Part shown: in pieces, positions 8,430 to 18,514 of the stretch
Layout of the letters: every line of letters starts with the position of its first letter
Numbering within the stretch: the stretch's first letter is position 1
Assembly (NCBI GenBank): GCA_022447495.1
Contig: JAKVBH010000005.1
Location: 1 to 54,010 of the forward strand
Length of the DNA: 54,010 nucleotides
Direction of reading: 5' to 3'
DNA from: Marinovum sp.
GTDB lineage: Bacteria > Pseudomonadota > Alphaproteobacteria > Rhodobacterales > Rhodobacteraceae
Program-made: the position numbers and the translations under genes
Notes under the pieces: generated by a model
What the model saw: only the letters and a program-made list of their open reading frames with translations
Databases searched by the model: none
Told to the model about the DNA's origin: nothing

Positions 8430-8852
8430 ATGGCCACATCAGCCTTTGAAGAAATTGTTGAAGACTTCGAGTTTCTTGAAGACTGGGAAGAGCGGTATCG
8501 ACTGGTCATCGATGAAGGTAAGGCCATGGACGCGTTGCCAGAGGCACTTAAAGTGCCTGCAACCAAAGTGGATGGGTGCGCCAGCCAGGTGTGGTTGCAT
8601 CCGACCGTTGCCGATGGTCGCTTGTCCTTTGAGGGCGACAGCGACGCGATGATTGTAAAAGGTCTGATCGCTGTGCTGCGCAGGCTATACAACGGACTGA
8701 CCTTTGGCGATGTCTTGAAGGTCGATGCCAAAGCAGAATTGGCGCGACTGGGGCTCAACGATCACCTTTCGGCGCAACGATCCAATGGATTAACCGCCAT
8801 GATTACAAGGGTCCGAGAGATTGCCGCCGCCAATTTGGCTGGGGATACCTGA
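8430..8852 (+). CDS. sufE: SufE-family sulfur acceptor
   Basis: SufE takes sulfur from the cysteine desulfurase SufS as a persulfide and passes it on for Fe-S cluster assembly in the cytoplasm. The 140-aa protein has the family body (FEFLEDWEERYRLVIDEGK) and the active-site loop KVDGCASQVW with Cys50, the persulfide-bearing residue. The start is at 8430 with GAGGA just upstream (8421-8425). The upstream in-frame ATG at 8403 is less likely. No suf operon is nearby, which is common for this gene. Confidence 0.9.
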   Translation: MATSAFEEIVEDFEFLEDWEERYRLVIDEGKAMDALPEALKVPATKVDGCASQVWLHPTVADGRLSFEGDSDAMIVKGLIAVLRRLYNGLTFGDVLKVDAKAELARLGLNDHLSAQRSNGLTAMITRVREIAAANLAGDT

Positions 8853-8930
8853 AGTAAAAGCTGCATTTGACTGAGATGGAGGTTGGGCCCAGCGGCCCTA
8901 ACCGGAAGTTTATACAAACTAAGATGGCCC

Positions 8931-9425
8931 TTAGAACGGAATTTCATCGTCCATGTCGCGGGCAGGGGCAGGGTTCGAGGGTTGAGAGCTTCCGCCGCCG
9001 TAATCGCCGCCTTGGTCATAGCCCATCTGGCCGCCACCACCGCCGTAGCCGCCGCCTCCACCACCGCCGCCATCACGACCGTCAAGAAAGGTGATCTCAC
9101 CGGCATAGGGACGCAGTACCACTTCCGTTGAATAGCGATCTTGGCCGGATTGGTCCTGCCACTTGCGGGTTTCCAGCTTGCCCTCGATGTACACCTTGGA
9201 GCCTTTGCGCAGGTACTGCTCGGCCAAACGGGCCAGGTTTTCGTTGAAAATGGCCACGGTGTGCCACTCGGTCCGCTCACGGCGTTCGCCCGTGTTGCGG
9301 TCCTTCCAATTCTCGGATGTAGCAATGCGTAGGTTGCACACCTTGCCGCCGTTTTGGAACGTGCGCACCTCGGGATCGCGTCCCAGGTTGCCAATAAGAA
9401 TAACTTTGTTGACCGAACCGGCCAT
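8931..9425 (-). CDS. ssb: Single-stranded DNA-binding protein
   Basis: Essential ssDNA-binding protein of replication and repair, 164 aa. The OB fold begins [20 protein letters not shown] and includes [20 protein letters not shown] and [17 protein letters not shown] Gly-rich linker (two runs of glycines around GGYGGG) leads to the acidic tail ending MDDEIPF that recruits partner proteins. The ATG at 9425 has GGGGAG upstream. The longer frame to 9533 has no support. Confidence 0.97.
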   Translation of the reverse strand: MAGSVNKVILIGNLGRDPEVRTFQNGGKVCNLRIATSENWKDRNTGERRERTEWHTVAIFNENLARLAEQYLRKGSKVYIEGKLETRKWQDQSGQDRYSTEVVLRPYAGEITFLDGRDGGGGGGGGYGGGGGQMGYDQGGDYGGGSSQPSNPAPARDMDDEIPF

Positions 9426-9582
9426 GGCGTTCTCCCCAATATGTGGCGCCGGATAAGCGGCGCTTTTTCGCTTAACGAATCTAACGGCTCGTTTGGTTAA
9501 GTCAGAATTAACGCTGCCACTGGCGGAATTCAAAGGCTACTGTATATTGTGCGCGACTAGGTGGACTTGGGCACGGATAGCG

Positions 9583-10173
9583 ATGCGGTACTTGGTGATG
9601 TTGATGGCATGTGGCAGCATGATCTCCGGGCCTTTGACCGCAGAGACTGTGTCATCCAAAAGCCGTGCGTCGCTTTTTAAAGGCCAAACCGGTGTTCTGG
9701 ATCGCCGCGCGTCTCAGCAATATAGAAACTCGGTGCGCCTGCAGCCGCCAAAAGTTGTGACGCCTACCAAGTACGGCACAGTGGATATCCCACGTTACAA
9801 CGGCAGCTATCGCGGGCCATTCGTCGAGATGGCGTGCGCTGCAGCGCGACGCCATGGCATCCCAGAGGACCTCTTCCTGCGTCTTGTACGCCAAGAGAGT
9901 GGCTTTAATCCCAAAGCTTTGAGCAACAAAGGTGCAATTGGATTGGCGCAATTGATGCCAGGCACAGCCAAGTACCTGCGTGTGAATCCTCACGACCCCA
10001 AACAGAACCTTGAGGGTGGTGCACGCTACTTGCGCGAACAATTCAACACTTTCCGGAGTTGGCGGCTGGCGCTTGCGGCATATAATGCGGGGCCTGGTGC
10101 CGTGGAAAAGTATGGTGGTGTTCCTCCATTCAAAGAGACCCGCGACTACGTGCGGATCATTTTGGGAAGCTAA
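9583..10173 (+). CDS. Lytic transglycosylase (SLT domain), secreted
   Basis: Periplasmic peptidoglycan lyase of 196 aa. The N-terminal signal peptide ([18 protein letters not shown]) is followed by a short linker and a goose-lysozyme-like SLT domain. [20 protein letters not shown] holds the catalytic Glu (E105), and [13 protein letters not shown] and [15 protein letters not shown] are the other two SLT motifs. It is a minimal single-domain enzyme. I start at ATG 9583, which puts the signal peptide at the N-terminus. The divergent ssb promoter region lies between the genes. Confidence 0.88.
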   Translation: MRYLVMLMACGSMISGPLTAETVSSKSRASLFKGQTGVLDRRASQQYRNSVRLQPPKVVTPTKYGTVDIPRYNGSYRGPFVEMACAAARRHGIPEDLFLRLVRQESGFNPKALSNKGAIGLAQLMPGTAKYLRVNPHDPKQNLEGGARYLREQFNTFRSWRLALAAYNAGPGAVEKYGGVPPFKETRDYVRIILGS

Positions 10174-10174
10174 G

Positions 10175-10827
10175 TCCCTTTGACACAGCGTGTATGGGCT
10201 GCGCGCTTTAGATCGCGGGCATCGCATCTTGCGGTAAAGACACGGGCTGATTGCCTATGATTTTGGGGCCAAACAAAAATGTCCCAATGCAGGACGAAGA
10301 AAAGAGCAGCAACAGCCTTCTGACCGGACACATCCAAGGCCGAGCCTGCTTCGTCCGCAACAATGAGCCGAGCTTATCCCGTGCATGTGCCTGGGATGGT
10401 CGTCCGATATTTTGGCCTACCAAATGGCTTTGACCGCAGAACTTCCGCCAGAGCAAAGGTCATATCTGGATGGACCACCTCGGTTCAGCGGAGAAACTGG
10501 TATTCCACGGGGTGCAAGGGGTTGAGCGTATGCACTGGGATTCGGATATTTGGCGCTAACTGGTCTGGGCCACGGGTGAGGATTGCGAGAGGGGCTGTGT
10601 GTGCTGTCAGGGGCGCTTGGCCGTGTCGGCTGCCTTGCGCTGAGGAGCGCCTTGGCCAAGATGAATTTGCCGCGCCCTCATCCCCCCAAAAACGCCAACG
10701 AGATGTTCCATTGGCTCGTCAGAGAAACGTCGTCAAGATCGGGTTTGTGGTCTGTATTCTGGCAAAAGAAGGAGACCGACACATGGTCGATCTCCAAGAT
10801 TGGTACATCGAAATTCTATTTTGACAT
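10175..10827 (-). pseudogene. Decayed ABC transporter ATPase (Opp/Dpp type)
   Basis: Read leftward, AGGAGG sits just before an ATG at 10827. The frame gives MSK, a TAG, then LEIDHVSVSFFCQNTDHKPD, LDDVSLTSQ, and a ruined Walker A (FLGG, TGA, GRGKFILAKALL in place of GxSGxGKS). Farther on, LIVADEAGSALDVSGQKAV is a good Walker B and D-loop of the peptide-transporter ATPase family. The signature LSGGQ is not found, and the whole is too short, so there are internal deletions as well as at least two stops. It lies directly downstream of the two peptide-type permease genes on the same strand and was probably their energising subunit. The end is approximate. Confidence 0.7.
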
Positions 10828-10918
10828 GAGCCTCCTGAAAATTTGGGAGTGCTTCTGCTCTGTCGCCATCCCCAAAGAGTTTGAGACTATGGGTCTGACG
10901 TTAGCCAAGAGGAGTTAA

Positions 10919-10950
10919 CAAAAAATGGGCCGCTTCAAATGAGACGGCCC
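10919..10950 (-). terminator. Intrinsic terminator after the permease operon
   Basis: Read leftward, GGGCCG and CGGCCC arms are followed by ATTTTTTG. It lies 25 nt after the second permease gene and before the ATPase relic. Confidence 0.8.
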
Positions 10951-10975
10951 GGCTTTGATATGGGTTCCGTCTCGC

Positions 10976-12565
10976 TTAGTCGCGCAGGGATTCCTCGCGC
11001 AGGCCATCGGCCAGGAGGTTCAGACCCAGCACCAGCGTCAGCAGCGCCAAAGCGGGCGGCAGAGCAGGGTGCATATAGATCGACAAGAGCTTACGACCCT
11101 CGTTGATCGTGGAGCCCCAGTCTGGGCTTTCTGGTGGAAGGCCGAGGCCGAAGAAGCCCAGGGTGCCCAAAAGGATCGTGGTGTAGCCAATGCGCAGGCA
11201 GAAATCCACAATGAGCGGGCCGCGTGCGTTGGGCAGGATTTCCCACAGCATGATGTACCAAGGGCGTTCACCCCGAGTCCGCGCCGCCGCCACATAGTCG
11301 CGTGTTTTGATATCAAGCGCGAGGCCGCGCACGATCCGGAACACAGTGGGCGAGTTCACGAAAACCACCGACACAAACACCACCAACACACCCGGCGGGA
11401 TGTCAAAGAGGTCGATGAAGTTGAACAGCGTGATTTTGGAGTTGGGCGCGTTCACGGCCGAGATATAGACCAGCACCAATGGGATCAGCACGACCGCAAG
11501 GTAGAGCGCGTTCTTCGACGGTTGTGTGCGATAGCGCGAGTGCACGAGGATCGCAAAGAACACGATCGGGAAGAAGAACAGCACTGCGGCCATATATTGC
11601 GGAAGGCCCGTCAGCACGATTTCTGGCGTCACCAAAAGGTAGAAGAGCAAGATCACTGGGAAGGCCAGGATGAGGTTCGCCAAGAAGGAAAGAACCATGT
11701 CCAATGAAGCCAAAGTTAAGAATACGACAAACCCTGTGCCGATCACCGCGACGGCGGCGAAAGCCTGTAGGCCACCGAAGTAATACGCCGCCACCAACGC
11801 TGCACCGAGCAGGATGAATGCGATATAGAAAGGCACAGACGCAAACTTTAGCCCAACACCGTCAAGATAGCCCGCAGGCAAACCGAGCGTGATCCCCACC
11901 ATAAAGGCAAAGAGCGTTGCAAGAGGTGCGATTTGCACCACAACCCAAGCGCCTTTGACCATGCGGCTGAAGATGTCGCGCGCGAGGTTGTCACCACCCA
12001 GAAGATACCAGGCATAATCGCCGTCCTCGGCACCGCGCAGAGGTGTGCCTGGCACTTTGTTCTTCATACCAGAGACTTGGCCCAATGCGTCGTGCGTGAC
12101 GATGAGGTCCATGGCGCCATAGATGCCAGTGAAGACCCAGAACATCACGATGCCAAAGCCGATCATACCCACGGCGGAGTTGAAAAGTTTGCCATAGAGG
12201 CCCAGTGAGCCTTTGAACATGAAGGACACGGCAAAGAGCACGATGAGCGAGATCCACACAGGCAGCAGGCGCTGAGACATGCCGCCGACGATGCCCGCAT
12301 CGGTGCCCATGATCGCGCCGCCGGCCACGTAGGCCACCAGCAGAAGCACGAAGAGCATCAAAAAGCCGGTGAGCGCGAGGTTCACCGTGGTGGTGAGCCC
12401 AGAGTTTTGCGCAGAGATGGTGCCGTCGGCGTTCATCACATGGCGTTCGACCGTGGGTTCAGGCACGACAAAGGACACGATGAAGGTTGCCACCATTAGC
12501 AACCCCACAATGAAAAGTGGCCAGTTCAGAAAGGCGAGCGCGCCGGTCCAGGTAAGCGGTTCCAT
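10976..12565 (-). CDS. Peptide-type ABC permease, DppC-like, enlarged
   Basis: Inner-membrane permease of 529 aa, far longer than the roughly 300 aa usual for DppC/OppC. The conserved EAA-type loop that docks on the ATPase is near the C-terminus (VAAARTRGERPWYIMLWEIL), followed by FFGLGLPPESPDWG, a DppC hallmark. GDNLARDIFSRMVKGA marks the start of the core domain at about residue 190. Extra hydrophobic segments are present before the core (about 10-150) and inside it (about 260-400). GGAGGG precedes the ATG at 12565. It follows the other permease by 14 nt and forms a heterodimer with it by family analogy. Confidence 0.85.
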   Translation of the reverse strand: MEPLTWTGALAFLNWPLFIVGLLMVATFIVSFVVPEPTVERHVMNADGTISAQNSGLTTTVNLALTGFLMLFVLLLVAYVAGGAIMGTDAGIVGGMSQRLLPVWISLIVLFAVSFMFKGSLGLYGKLFNSAVGMIGFGIVMFWVFTGIYGAMDLIVTHDALGQVSGMKNKVPGTPLRGAEDGDYAWYLLGGDNLARDIFSRMVKGAWVVVQIAPLATLFAFMVGITLGLPAGYLDGVGLKFASVPFYIAFILLGAALVAAYYFGGLQAFAAVAVIGTGFVVFLTLASLDMVLSFLANLILAFPVILLFYLLVTPEIVLTGLPQYMAAVLFFFPIVFFAILVHSRYRTQPSKNALYLAVVLIPLVLVYISAVNAPNSKITLFNFIDLFDIPPGVLVVFVSVVFVNSPTVFRIVRGLALDIKTRDYVAAARTRGERPWYIMLWEILPNARGPLIVDFCLRIGYTTILLGTLGFFGLGLPPESPDWGSTINEGRKLLSIYMHPALPPALALLTLVLGLNLLADGLREESLRD

Positions 12566-12579
12566 ATGCAATCCCTCCC

Positions 12580-13665
12580 TTAGCTGACCGAAATACGTGG
12601 GTTGAGGTAGACGTAGCCGATATCTGAGATCAGCTGGGTGATGAGCACCACCACCACGGAAACAACGGAGACGCCAAGCAGAAGCTCAATGTCATTGTTG
12701 CCTGCCGCTTGGACGAGCGTCCAACCAAAGCCCTTGAAGTTAAAGAGCGTCTCCACAATCACCACGCCGTTCAAGAGCCAGGGGATCTGGAGCATGATCA
12801 CCGTAAAAGGGGCAATAAGCGCGTTGCGCAACGCGTGTTTGACCACGATGTTGTGGAACGACACACCTTTGAGCCGCGCGGTGCGGATGTACTGCGCGGT
12901 CATTACCTCAGCCATGGAGGCGCGGGTCATGCGGGCGATATACCCCATTCCGTAAAGCGCAATCGTCAGTACTGGTAAGAAGAAGTTCTCAAAGGTAGCG
13001 TTTTCCATCGCTGAGGTTGCAGTACCCTTGAAGAGCGTGCGCCCCTCGATCAGATCATTGGCCGCGAGCCATTGATTGAGAGGGGACGCAGAGGCCGCAA
13101 ACACAGCGATCAAGAGAACACCTGAGACGTATTCCGGCGTCGCAGTGGTGGTGATCGCAAAGGTGGACAGAGTCCGGTCCGTGCGCGAGCCTTCCCGCAT
13201 TCCGGCCAACACGCCCACCAGAAGGGCAGAGGGTACCATAAGCGCCAGCACCCAGAGCATAAGCTTGGCCGTTTGGATGCCGCGTTCGTTGATTATCTTG
13301 CCGGCGTCCTCCTTAAATACGGTTGAGAAGCCCCAATTCCCTTGGAGAATACCGCAGAACTGCGGTGCTTCGTCCGCGCTTTGACCTGGGTCAATACAGC
13401 GCCCGGACACGACACCTTCGTCGTCAGTGTAGCGGTAGGATGGAACCAGACCGACCCATTCGGCGTATTTCTTGGGTGTGGACTGAAGATAGCCTCCTTT
13501 TTCAAGCCATGACGCCACAGCTTCGTCCGACATGCGGAAGTTGCCTTGGGTCTTGGCGAGCTTTTCGAGGTTTGGATAGAGGTTCGTCAAAAAGAAGACG
13601 ATGTAGGTTAGGCAAAGCGCGGTGAGGATCATGACCCCAACCCGCCGCAAAATAAACAGTCCCAT
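12580..13665 (-). CDS. Peptide-type ABC permease, DppB-like
   Basis: Inner-membrane permease of 361 aa. It starts with MGLFILRRVGVMILTALCLT, the typical DppB first helix. A periplasmic stretch of about 100 residues follows, then the five-helix core with the EAA loop YIRTARLKGVSFHNIVVKHA. The end VYLNPRISVS is typical (the family has Y-x-x-x-DPR-hydrophobic; here NPR). Pairs with the enlarged DppC-like subunit just downstream. The substrate is set by the binding protein upstream and is not known; peptides are the family default. Confidence 0.88.
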   Translation of the reverse strand: MGLFILRRVGVMILTALCLTYIVFFLTNLYPNLEKLAKTQGNFRMSDEAVASWLEKGGYLQSTPKKYAEWVGLVPSYRYTDDEGVVSGRCIDPGQSADEAPQFCGILQGNWGFSTVFKEDAGKIINERGIQTAKLMLWVLALMVPSALLVGVLAGMREGSRTDRTLSTFAITTTATPEYVSGVLLIAVFAASASPLNQWLAANDLIEGRTLFKGTATSAMENATFENFFLPVLTIALYGMGYIARMTRASMAEVMTAQYIRTARLKGVSFHNIVVKHALRNALIAPFTVIMLQIPWLLNGVVIVETLFNFKGFGWTLVQAAGNNDIELLLGVSVVSVVVVLITQLISDIGYVYLNPRISVS

Positions 13666-13760
13666 ATGAGCCCCTGTTGGTGGCGAAGTGCCGCTGCCTA
13701 TGATCGGGCAGGCGCGTCTCTTGTTATGCGCGTTTCAGTATGCACCCAATTGGGGAGAGA

Positions 13761-13799
13761 CGTAAAACGAAAAGGCCGCGCAGATGATCCGCGCGGCCT
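13761..13799 (-). terminator. Internal terminator between binding protein and permeases
   Basis: Read leftward, AGGCCGCGC and GCGCGGCCT form a 9-bp stem followed by TTTTCGTTTT. It lies between the binding-protein gene and the permease genes. Such partial terminators usually let the binding protein be made in excess over the membrane parts. Confidence 0.75.
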
Positions 13800-13812
13800 C
13801 TGAGGCGAAAAT

Positions 13813-15486
13813 TTAGCCCTTTTTGTACCACTTATAGATCTGTGGGAGATACGCGATATGCATGTCACCGCCGCCTACGGAGCCGTTGTTGTGGCGGAAA
13901 ACTGAGCGCCAGTATGGCTGAATGGTGACGCCTTCTTCGATCACGATGGCTTGAATTTTGCCCATCACTTCGCGCCGCGCATCGGCGTCCGCGATACCGT
14001 TTGCTTCGGCCAGAAGCGCGTCAAACTCAGCGTTGGACCAAGAGAACTCGTTCCATGCTTCGCCAGATTTGTAGGCAAGGCCAAGCACCTGTGTGCCGAG
14101 CGGACGGTGGTTCCAATTGGTGGACGAGAACGCGTATTTGGTCCAGTCGTTCCAGAAGGTGGAGCCAGGTAGGATGGTGCGCTTTACGTTGATGCCCGCG
14201 TCGCGCAGCTGAGCAGCCACGGCGTCTGTTGTGTTTTTGCGCCAGTCATCGTCGATCGAGTGCAGTTCGATCTCTTTGTCGGCCATGCCAGCAGCCGCCC
14301 AGAGCTCAGCCGCTTTGGCTGGGTCATGGGGCAGACGGCCAACGGATGGATCATGCTCAGGGTGCATTGGACCCACGTGGCAGTTGTCGGCAACCGCACC
14401 TTGGCCTGCATAGCCAAGCTCAAGGCATACTGCGTTGTCGACGGCCATTGCGAGGGCCTGACGTGCGCGCTTGTCGCCGTAGATGGCATTCCCATCTGCG
14501 TCGGTTGCGGCTTGGTTTGGACGGATCACGATGGATGCGCCGGAGGCCACGTCGGATTGCTCCCAGCCGAGACCTGAGAAGATGTCTACAAAATCGCCAA
14601 CGGTTTCATAAAGAATGTCGACTTCGTCAGCTTCCGCCGCTGCGACCCATGCGGATGGGTCTGTGCCGTAGTCGATGATTTCCAGACCGTCGAGGTAGAA
14701 GCCACCTTCTTCGAACGCGCTGTCGCCCCACCATGGGTGATCGGTTTTTGAGATCAGGCATTTCACGCCCACCTCGAGCACGTCGATTTTCATTGGGCCG
14801 GTGCCAACTAGCGTTGTTGGGTCTTGGTCCGCTGTATAACTGGAATGCACAACCGCCGCTGGGTAGTCCGCCATGCCCGCGATCAAAGTGATGTCAGGGT
14901 TTTTGGCTTTTACAACGACCGTATTGCCGTCCACGGTGACTGCGCCCTCGGCAACTTTGCCGGTCGCATCGTCCACCAGCGACGCCATACGAGCCGCCAT
15001 GGAGTTACCCTCAACGGATTTATCACACCAACCGCTGATCACGCGTGCTACATCGGCTGCGGTGAAGTCTTCGCCGTTGTTCCACTTCACGCCCTGACGG
15101 ACATTGAGACGGTACTCGGTAGCATCGTCGTTAGCGTCCCAGGACTCCACAAGCATGCCACGGAAGGAGCCATCGTTGTTGTACTCGATGAGATATTCGA
15201 GCACACCAGCGGTCTGATACGCCATTTGCGTCCAGTCATACGTGCGTGGGTCTTTGAGCGCGCGCACTTCGGATTGCATGCGCACGACGCCCCCGCGTTG
15301 GATGTGGCCACCTGCACGGGCTGGGCTTGCCAGACCGATCATACCGTAGGCCGCCGCAGCCGATACGCCCAGCGCGGTTGTGCGGGTGAGGAATTCGCGG
15401 CGGCTTAGCGCGCCAGTACTATATTCCTCAGCATACATTTCAGCGACCGGATGAGTGGCGGTCAGCTTGGTGTCATGATGCGTCAT
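13813..15486 (-). CDS. Peptide-type ABC substrate-binding protein, Tat-exported
   Basis: Family-5 extracellular solute-binding protein, 557 aa, periplasmic. The N-terminal region has a twin-arginine motif SRREFLTR (RR at 29-30), then a hydrophobic stretch ending SPARAGG, so it should be exported folded through Tat. The family-5 signature region is [20 protein letters not shown]. The C-terminus [13 protein letters not shown]-like segment ([16 protein letters not shown]) is typical. I use ATG 15486 (GGGAG upstream) because the longer frame to 15522 lacks a ribosome site. First gene of a leftward operon with two permeases. No intact ATPase is present in the window. Confidence 0.88.
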   Translation of the reverse strand: MTHHDTKLTATHPVAEMYAEEYSTGALSRREFLTRTTALGVSAAAAYGMIGLASPARAGGHIQRGGVVRMQSEVRALKDPRTYDWTQMAYQTAGVLEYLIEYNNDGSFRGMLVESWDANDDATEYRLNVRQGVKWNNGEDFTAADVARVISGWCDKSVEGNSMAARMASLVDDATGKVAEGAVTVDGNTVVVKAKNPDITLIAGMADYPAAVVHSSYTADQDPTTLVGTGPMKIDVLEVGVKCLISKTDHPWWGDSAFEEGGFYLDGLEIIDYGTDPSAWVAAAEADEVDILYETVGDFVDIFSGLGWEQSDVASGASIVIRPNQAATDADGNAIYGDKRARQALAMAVDNAVCLELGYAGQGAVADNCHVGPMHPEHDPSVGRLPHDPAKAAELWAAAGMADKEIELHSIDDDWRKNTTDAVAAQLRDAGINVKRTILPGSTFWNDWTKYAFSSTNWNHRPLGTQVLGLAYKSGEAWNEFSWSNAEFDALLAEANGIADADARREVMGKIQAIVIEEGVTIQPYWRSVFRHNNGSVGGGDMHIAYLPQIYKWYKKG

Positions 15487-15666
15487 TAAGTTACTCCCTG
15501 AGACGGATCGATAAAATTTCATTTTTCTTGTTTCACGGAGATTTCAGTCCTGGCGTTTCCTCCCACCCAAGCTGTTGGATGGCAGGTGCGCAACGCGTCT
15601 CTCCCCTTGAATTCCTATTCGGCATGGAATGCCTGCTGGCGTCAACGATCTCTTTCAAAAAACGAA

Positions 15667-15710
15667 GCTGAAATGCGACGTCAAACTATCACGTTTGCGA
15701 CATTTTCAGC
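15667..15710. promoter_or_regulatory. Candidate operator upstream of the ABC operon
   Basis: GCTGAAA (15667-15673) and its reverse complement TTTCAGC (15704-15710) flank two direct copies of TGCGAC 22 nt apart (15674-15679 and 15696-15701). A third TGCGAC lies at about 15766. Direct half-sites two helical turns apart are what AraC-type dimers bind. It lies between the AraC-type gene and the binding-protein gene, so it could serve that regulator. Confidence 0.4.
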
Positions 15711-15781
15711 TCGGGATGTGGTTTAAAAACGCTTTCGGGGCGTGTGAGCGCAAATATGCCATCCGTGCGACAAAAGCCACC

Positions 15782-16633
15782 TCACGCCGCACGGCGCAGT
15801 GCGGAGGGGGGCTGACCGGTGTGTTTTTGAATGAATCGGCTGAAGTAGGCGGCTGATCCAAAGCCAAGGTGGCGCGCTATGTTCTGGGCTGGAGCATCGC
15901 TGTCGCAGAGCAGCCGCTGCGCTTCGTGGAGCACGCGACCCGTCAGAAGATCTGCTGCCGTCATCCCAGTGACTTCACGACATACGCGTGTGAGGTGCGT
16001 GGGTGTGACGTTCAGGTCGCTTGCGTAATCCGCCATGGTGCGTCCGGACCGAAACTCTTCTTCTGCGCGGCGGGCGAACCCCTCTGCCAGGCGCCGTGCG
16101 GCAGTGAGGCGTTCGGGAACCGCGAGATGCACGCGATCTTCGGCGCTTCCGACTTGCAGCATCATGCGGCGCAGCCAGACCTCGATCAGGATAAATTTGG
16201 CAAGAAGCGCTTCGTCTTGAAATGGGCGATACGTTTGCGTCTCACGCGTGATCAATTCGATCAGACCGTTGAACTCGCCTTGAAAGCTGACATCGCGAAT
16301 CCGCAAGTGCTGCGCGCTCAAAGGCAGTAAAGAAGGATCCGATTGACGATAGGTGATTGTCTGGCCGAACACCTGCGGCCCGAAGTCCAAACAAAACTGT
16401 GTGCCCGCAGGAAGCCAAAGCACGTTGTGCGCCCCAATCCCGCGGCGAACACCCTGGATAGTTGCACGTCCTTGGCCTCGGGTGATCCAGATGAGCAGAT
16501 GACTGTCGCGGGCATGGGGCAATGCAACACGCCACGGGCCCTGTGCGCTTAAGCGCGCCAGAGTTTTCAATTCCAGAATGGGGTCGGCGACATGGTGAGG
16601 CGCCCTACTGGATCCGTCTGCGAAAAAAGCCAT
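15782..16633 (-). CDS. AraC-family transcriptional regulator
   Basis: A 283-aa DNA-binding regulator. The N-terminal part is a cupin-like sensing domain (about 30-120, with GAHNVLWLPAGTQF). The C-terminal 100 residues carry two helix-turn-helix units: MADYASDLNVTPTHLTRVCR and APAQNIARHLGFGSAAYFSR, followed by FIQKHTGQPPSALRR, the classic AraC ending. It is read in the same direction as the transporter operon, 295 nt ahead of it, and may control it (inference from position). The inducer is unknown. Confidence 0.88.
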   Translation of the reverse strand: MAFFADGSSRAPHHVADPILELKTLARLSAQGPWRVALPHARDSHLLIWITRGQGRATIQGVRRGIGAHNVLWLPAGTQFCLDFGPQVFGQTITYRQSDPSLLPLSAQHLRIRDVSFQGEFNGLIELITRETQTYRPFQDEALLAKFILIEVWLRRMMLQVGSAEDRVHLAVPERLTAARRLAEGFARRAEEEFRSGRTMADYASDLNVTPTHLTRVCREVTGMTAADLLTGRVLHEAQRLLCDSDAPAQNIARHLGFGSAAYFSRFIQKHTGQPPSALRRAA

Positions 16634-16763
16634 TCTTGATCACTACAAAAACTGTTGGTGCGAAAATGCGGCAATCAATGGTGTGTCTCAAGCTCATTCG
16701 TGTCGTTTTGCCTAAAAATATGCTGCGCCGCCGCAATTGTGCTCGTTCTTGTGGGGCGCGGCC

Positions 16764-17648
16764 TCAGTCATGGGGGCACCAGGTTGACCAATGTGTCATC
16801 CGTGCACGACCCCAAGTGCGTTGTCGTTTAGCGAATTGCCGGGTTGAAATGTTCGCTGTACTGCGTGCTTGCTCCTTGGTCATCTCGCCTTTGACATACG
16901 CAATCACCTCAGCGGCTCCGATTGCCTTCATCGACAAAAGTGATGGGTCCCACTGGGCTAAGTTGGCCTCTGCTTCTTCGACTGCGCCGTCCCGCAGCAT
17001 CGCATCAAAGCGCTGTTCGATCCGGTGCAACAGCCAGTCTTTGTCGCTGACCACATGGATCATGTGCGCTTGGTTGCCTGCCACGAGGGGGGCAGGAGTG
17101 TCGCTTTGCCATTGCGCCAACCCACGTCCTGTGCTGCGCAAGACCTCCCAAGCGCGTTGGACACGCATCGGATTGGCAAGATCGATTTTTGCCCGTGTTC
17201 CGGTGTCCAACGCCTGGATCATCAGCTCTAATTGATCCGATTGTCTTAGCACGTCGGCCTCTGTTCGGATTTCGGGGGGTGTCGGTGGGATTTGCGCAAG
17301 ACCTTCTGTGAGCGCCGTCAAATAGAGCCCAGTGCCGCCCACGATGATGGGCCGTTGCTCACCTTGGAGGTAGGTTTCGACCTCTCGCAGCCACGCTCCG
17401 ACGGAGTATTCCGCGTTAAAGTGCAAGTGACCGTAGAGGGCGTGGGGCGCGCGTTGGAGGTCTTCTTCCGAGGGCCGCGCCGTCAAGACACGCCAATTTT
17501 CAAAGACTTGGCTCGCATCAGCGTTCAAAATTACACCGCCTTGGGTTTCTGCAATGCGCAACGCCAACTCAGATTTGCCACTCGCGGTGGGCCCATAGAT
17601 CACCACGGCTTTGTCAGGCGAAAACTCTTTGAGGATATGCATTGTCAC
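16764..17648 (-). CDS. miaA: tRNA dimethylallyltransferase
   Basis: Adds a dimethylallyl group to A37 of tRNAs that read UNN codons. It is 294 aa, with the P-loop GPTASGKS at 19-26, the conserved [17 protein letters not shown] (here DASQ where DSMQ is common), [15 protein letters not shown] and the late [13 protein letters not shown] segment (usually YKAIGYRE). It could start at GTG 17648 or ATG 17642; neither has a strong ribosome site. Divergent from pyrH across 137 nt. Confidence 0.93.
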   Translation of the reverse strand: MTMHILKEFSPDKAVVIYGPTASGKSELALRIAETQGGVILNADASQVFENWRVLTARPSEEDLQRAPHALYGHLHFNAEYSVGAWLREVETYLQGEQRPIIVGGTGLYLTALTEGLAQIPPTPPEIRTEADVLRQSDQLELMIQALDTGTRAKIDLANPMRVQRAWEVLRSTGRGLAQWQSDTPAPLVAGNQAHMIHVVSDKDWLLHRIEQRFDAMLRDGAVEEAEANLAQWDPSLLSMKAIGAAEVIAYVKGEMTKEQARSTANISTRQFAKRQRTWGRARMTHWSTWCPHD

Positions 17649-17785
17649 AAAACGCCAGAGGCCACAGAAAAACGGACAATTGCCGCACAGCTTATGTCAT
17701 TTGTCCAAAGCTGCTGCATTGTAAACTCCGCTCCGTTCGGTCAAGTTGCCGCGGACTGTACGCCGCCGTGCTAGAGGAGCCAATC

Positions 17786-18514
17786 ATGTCGCGACCCGCC
17801 ACTCAACCATCCTTCAAACGGGTCATGCTCAAAATCTCCGGTGAGGCGTTAATGGGTGACCAAGGTTATGGCCTTCATCCTCCGACCGTAGAGAGGATCG
17901 CCAAAGAGGTGAAATCGGTTCACGATCTAGGCGTTGAGATTTGCATGGTGATAGGCGGGGGCAATATCTTTCGCGGGTTGTCAGGTGCCGCACAGGGTAT
18001 GGAACGTACCACGGCGGATTACATGGGCATGTTGGCCACGGTCATGAATGCACTTGGCATGCAAGCAGCCTTAGAAAGCCTTGGCGTGTTCACCCGTGTC
18101 ATCTCTGCAATCCCAATGGACCAGGTGTGTGAGCCTTACATCCGCCGCCGCGCCGTGCGTCACTTGGAAAAAGCCCGGGTGTGTATTTTCGCGGCTGGAA
18201 CAGGAAACCCCTATTTCACAACCGATACAGCTGCCACTTTGCGGGCCAACGAGATGGCGTGCGAAGCGATATTCAAAGGCACCAAAGTGGATGGCGTCTA
18301 CGACAAGGACCCGGTGAAGCATGAAGATGCGGTCCGCTATGAAACCGTCACTTACGACGAAGTTTTGGCTAAACATCTCCAAGTCATGGATGCCTCGGCC
18401 ATTGCGCTTGCACGCGACAACAACTTGCCGATTATCGTTTTTAACCTCGATGATCCGGGTGGCTTCCGCGGCATTTTGGCAGGCGAGGGGACCTACACAC
18501 GGGTGCAGGGTTAA
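17786..18514 (+). CDS. pyrH: UMP kinase
   Basis: Phosphorylates UMP to UDP with ATP; hexameric amino-acid-kinase-fold enzyme. It is 242 aa and begins near the family's [18 protein letters not shown] (about 11-28), with the GGGNIFRG phosphate loop and [21 protein letters not shown] 7-13 nt upstream fixes ATG 17786. First gene of the conserved envelope cluster pyrH-frr-uppS-cdsA. Confidence 0.97.
   Translation: MSRPATQPSFKRVMLKISGEALMGDQGYGLHPPTVERIAKEVKSVHDLGVEICMVIGGGNIFRGLSGAAQGMERTTADYMGMLATVMNALGMQAALESLGVFTRVISAIPMDQVCEPYIRRRAVRHLEKARVCIFAAGTGNPYFTTDTAATLRANEMACEAIFKGTKVDGVYDKDPVKHEDAVRYETVTYDEVLAKHLQVMDASAIALARDNNLPIIVFNLDDPGGFRGILAGEGTYTRVQG

Noticed and set aside
10955-11707. Open frame of 250 codons on the plus strand
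   Set aside because: It runs antisense to the DppC-like permease, is full of His, Gln and Arg and has no family likeness. It is a mirror of the real gene.
14824-15408. Open frame of 194 codons on the plus strand
   Set aside because: Antisense to the ABC binding protein gene; His-rich with no recognisable motif.
16712-16774. Short frame [13 protein letters not shown] at the end of miaA, possible leader peptide
   Set aside because: It overlaps miaA's end, has no ribosome site and no run of regulatory codons, and no biosynthetic operon follows.
16522-17235. Open frame of 237 codons on the plus strand
   Set aside because: It lies over miaA in the opposite direction and shows no family features.
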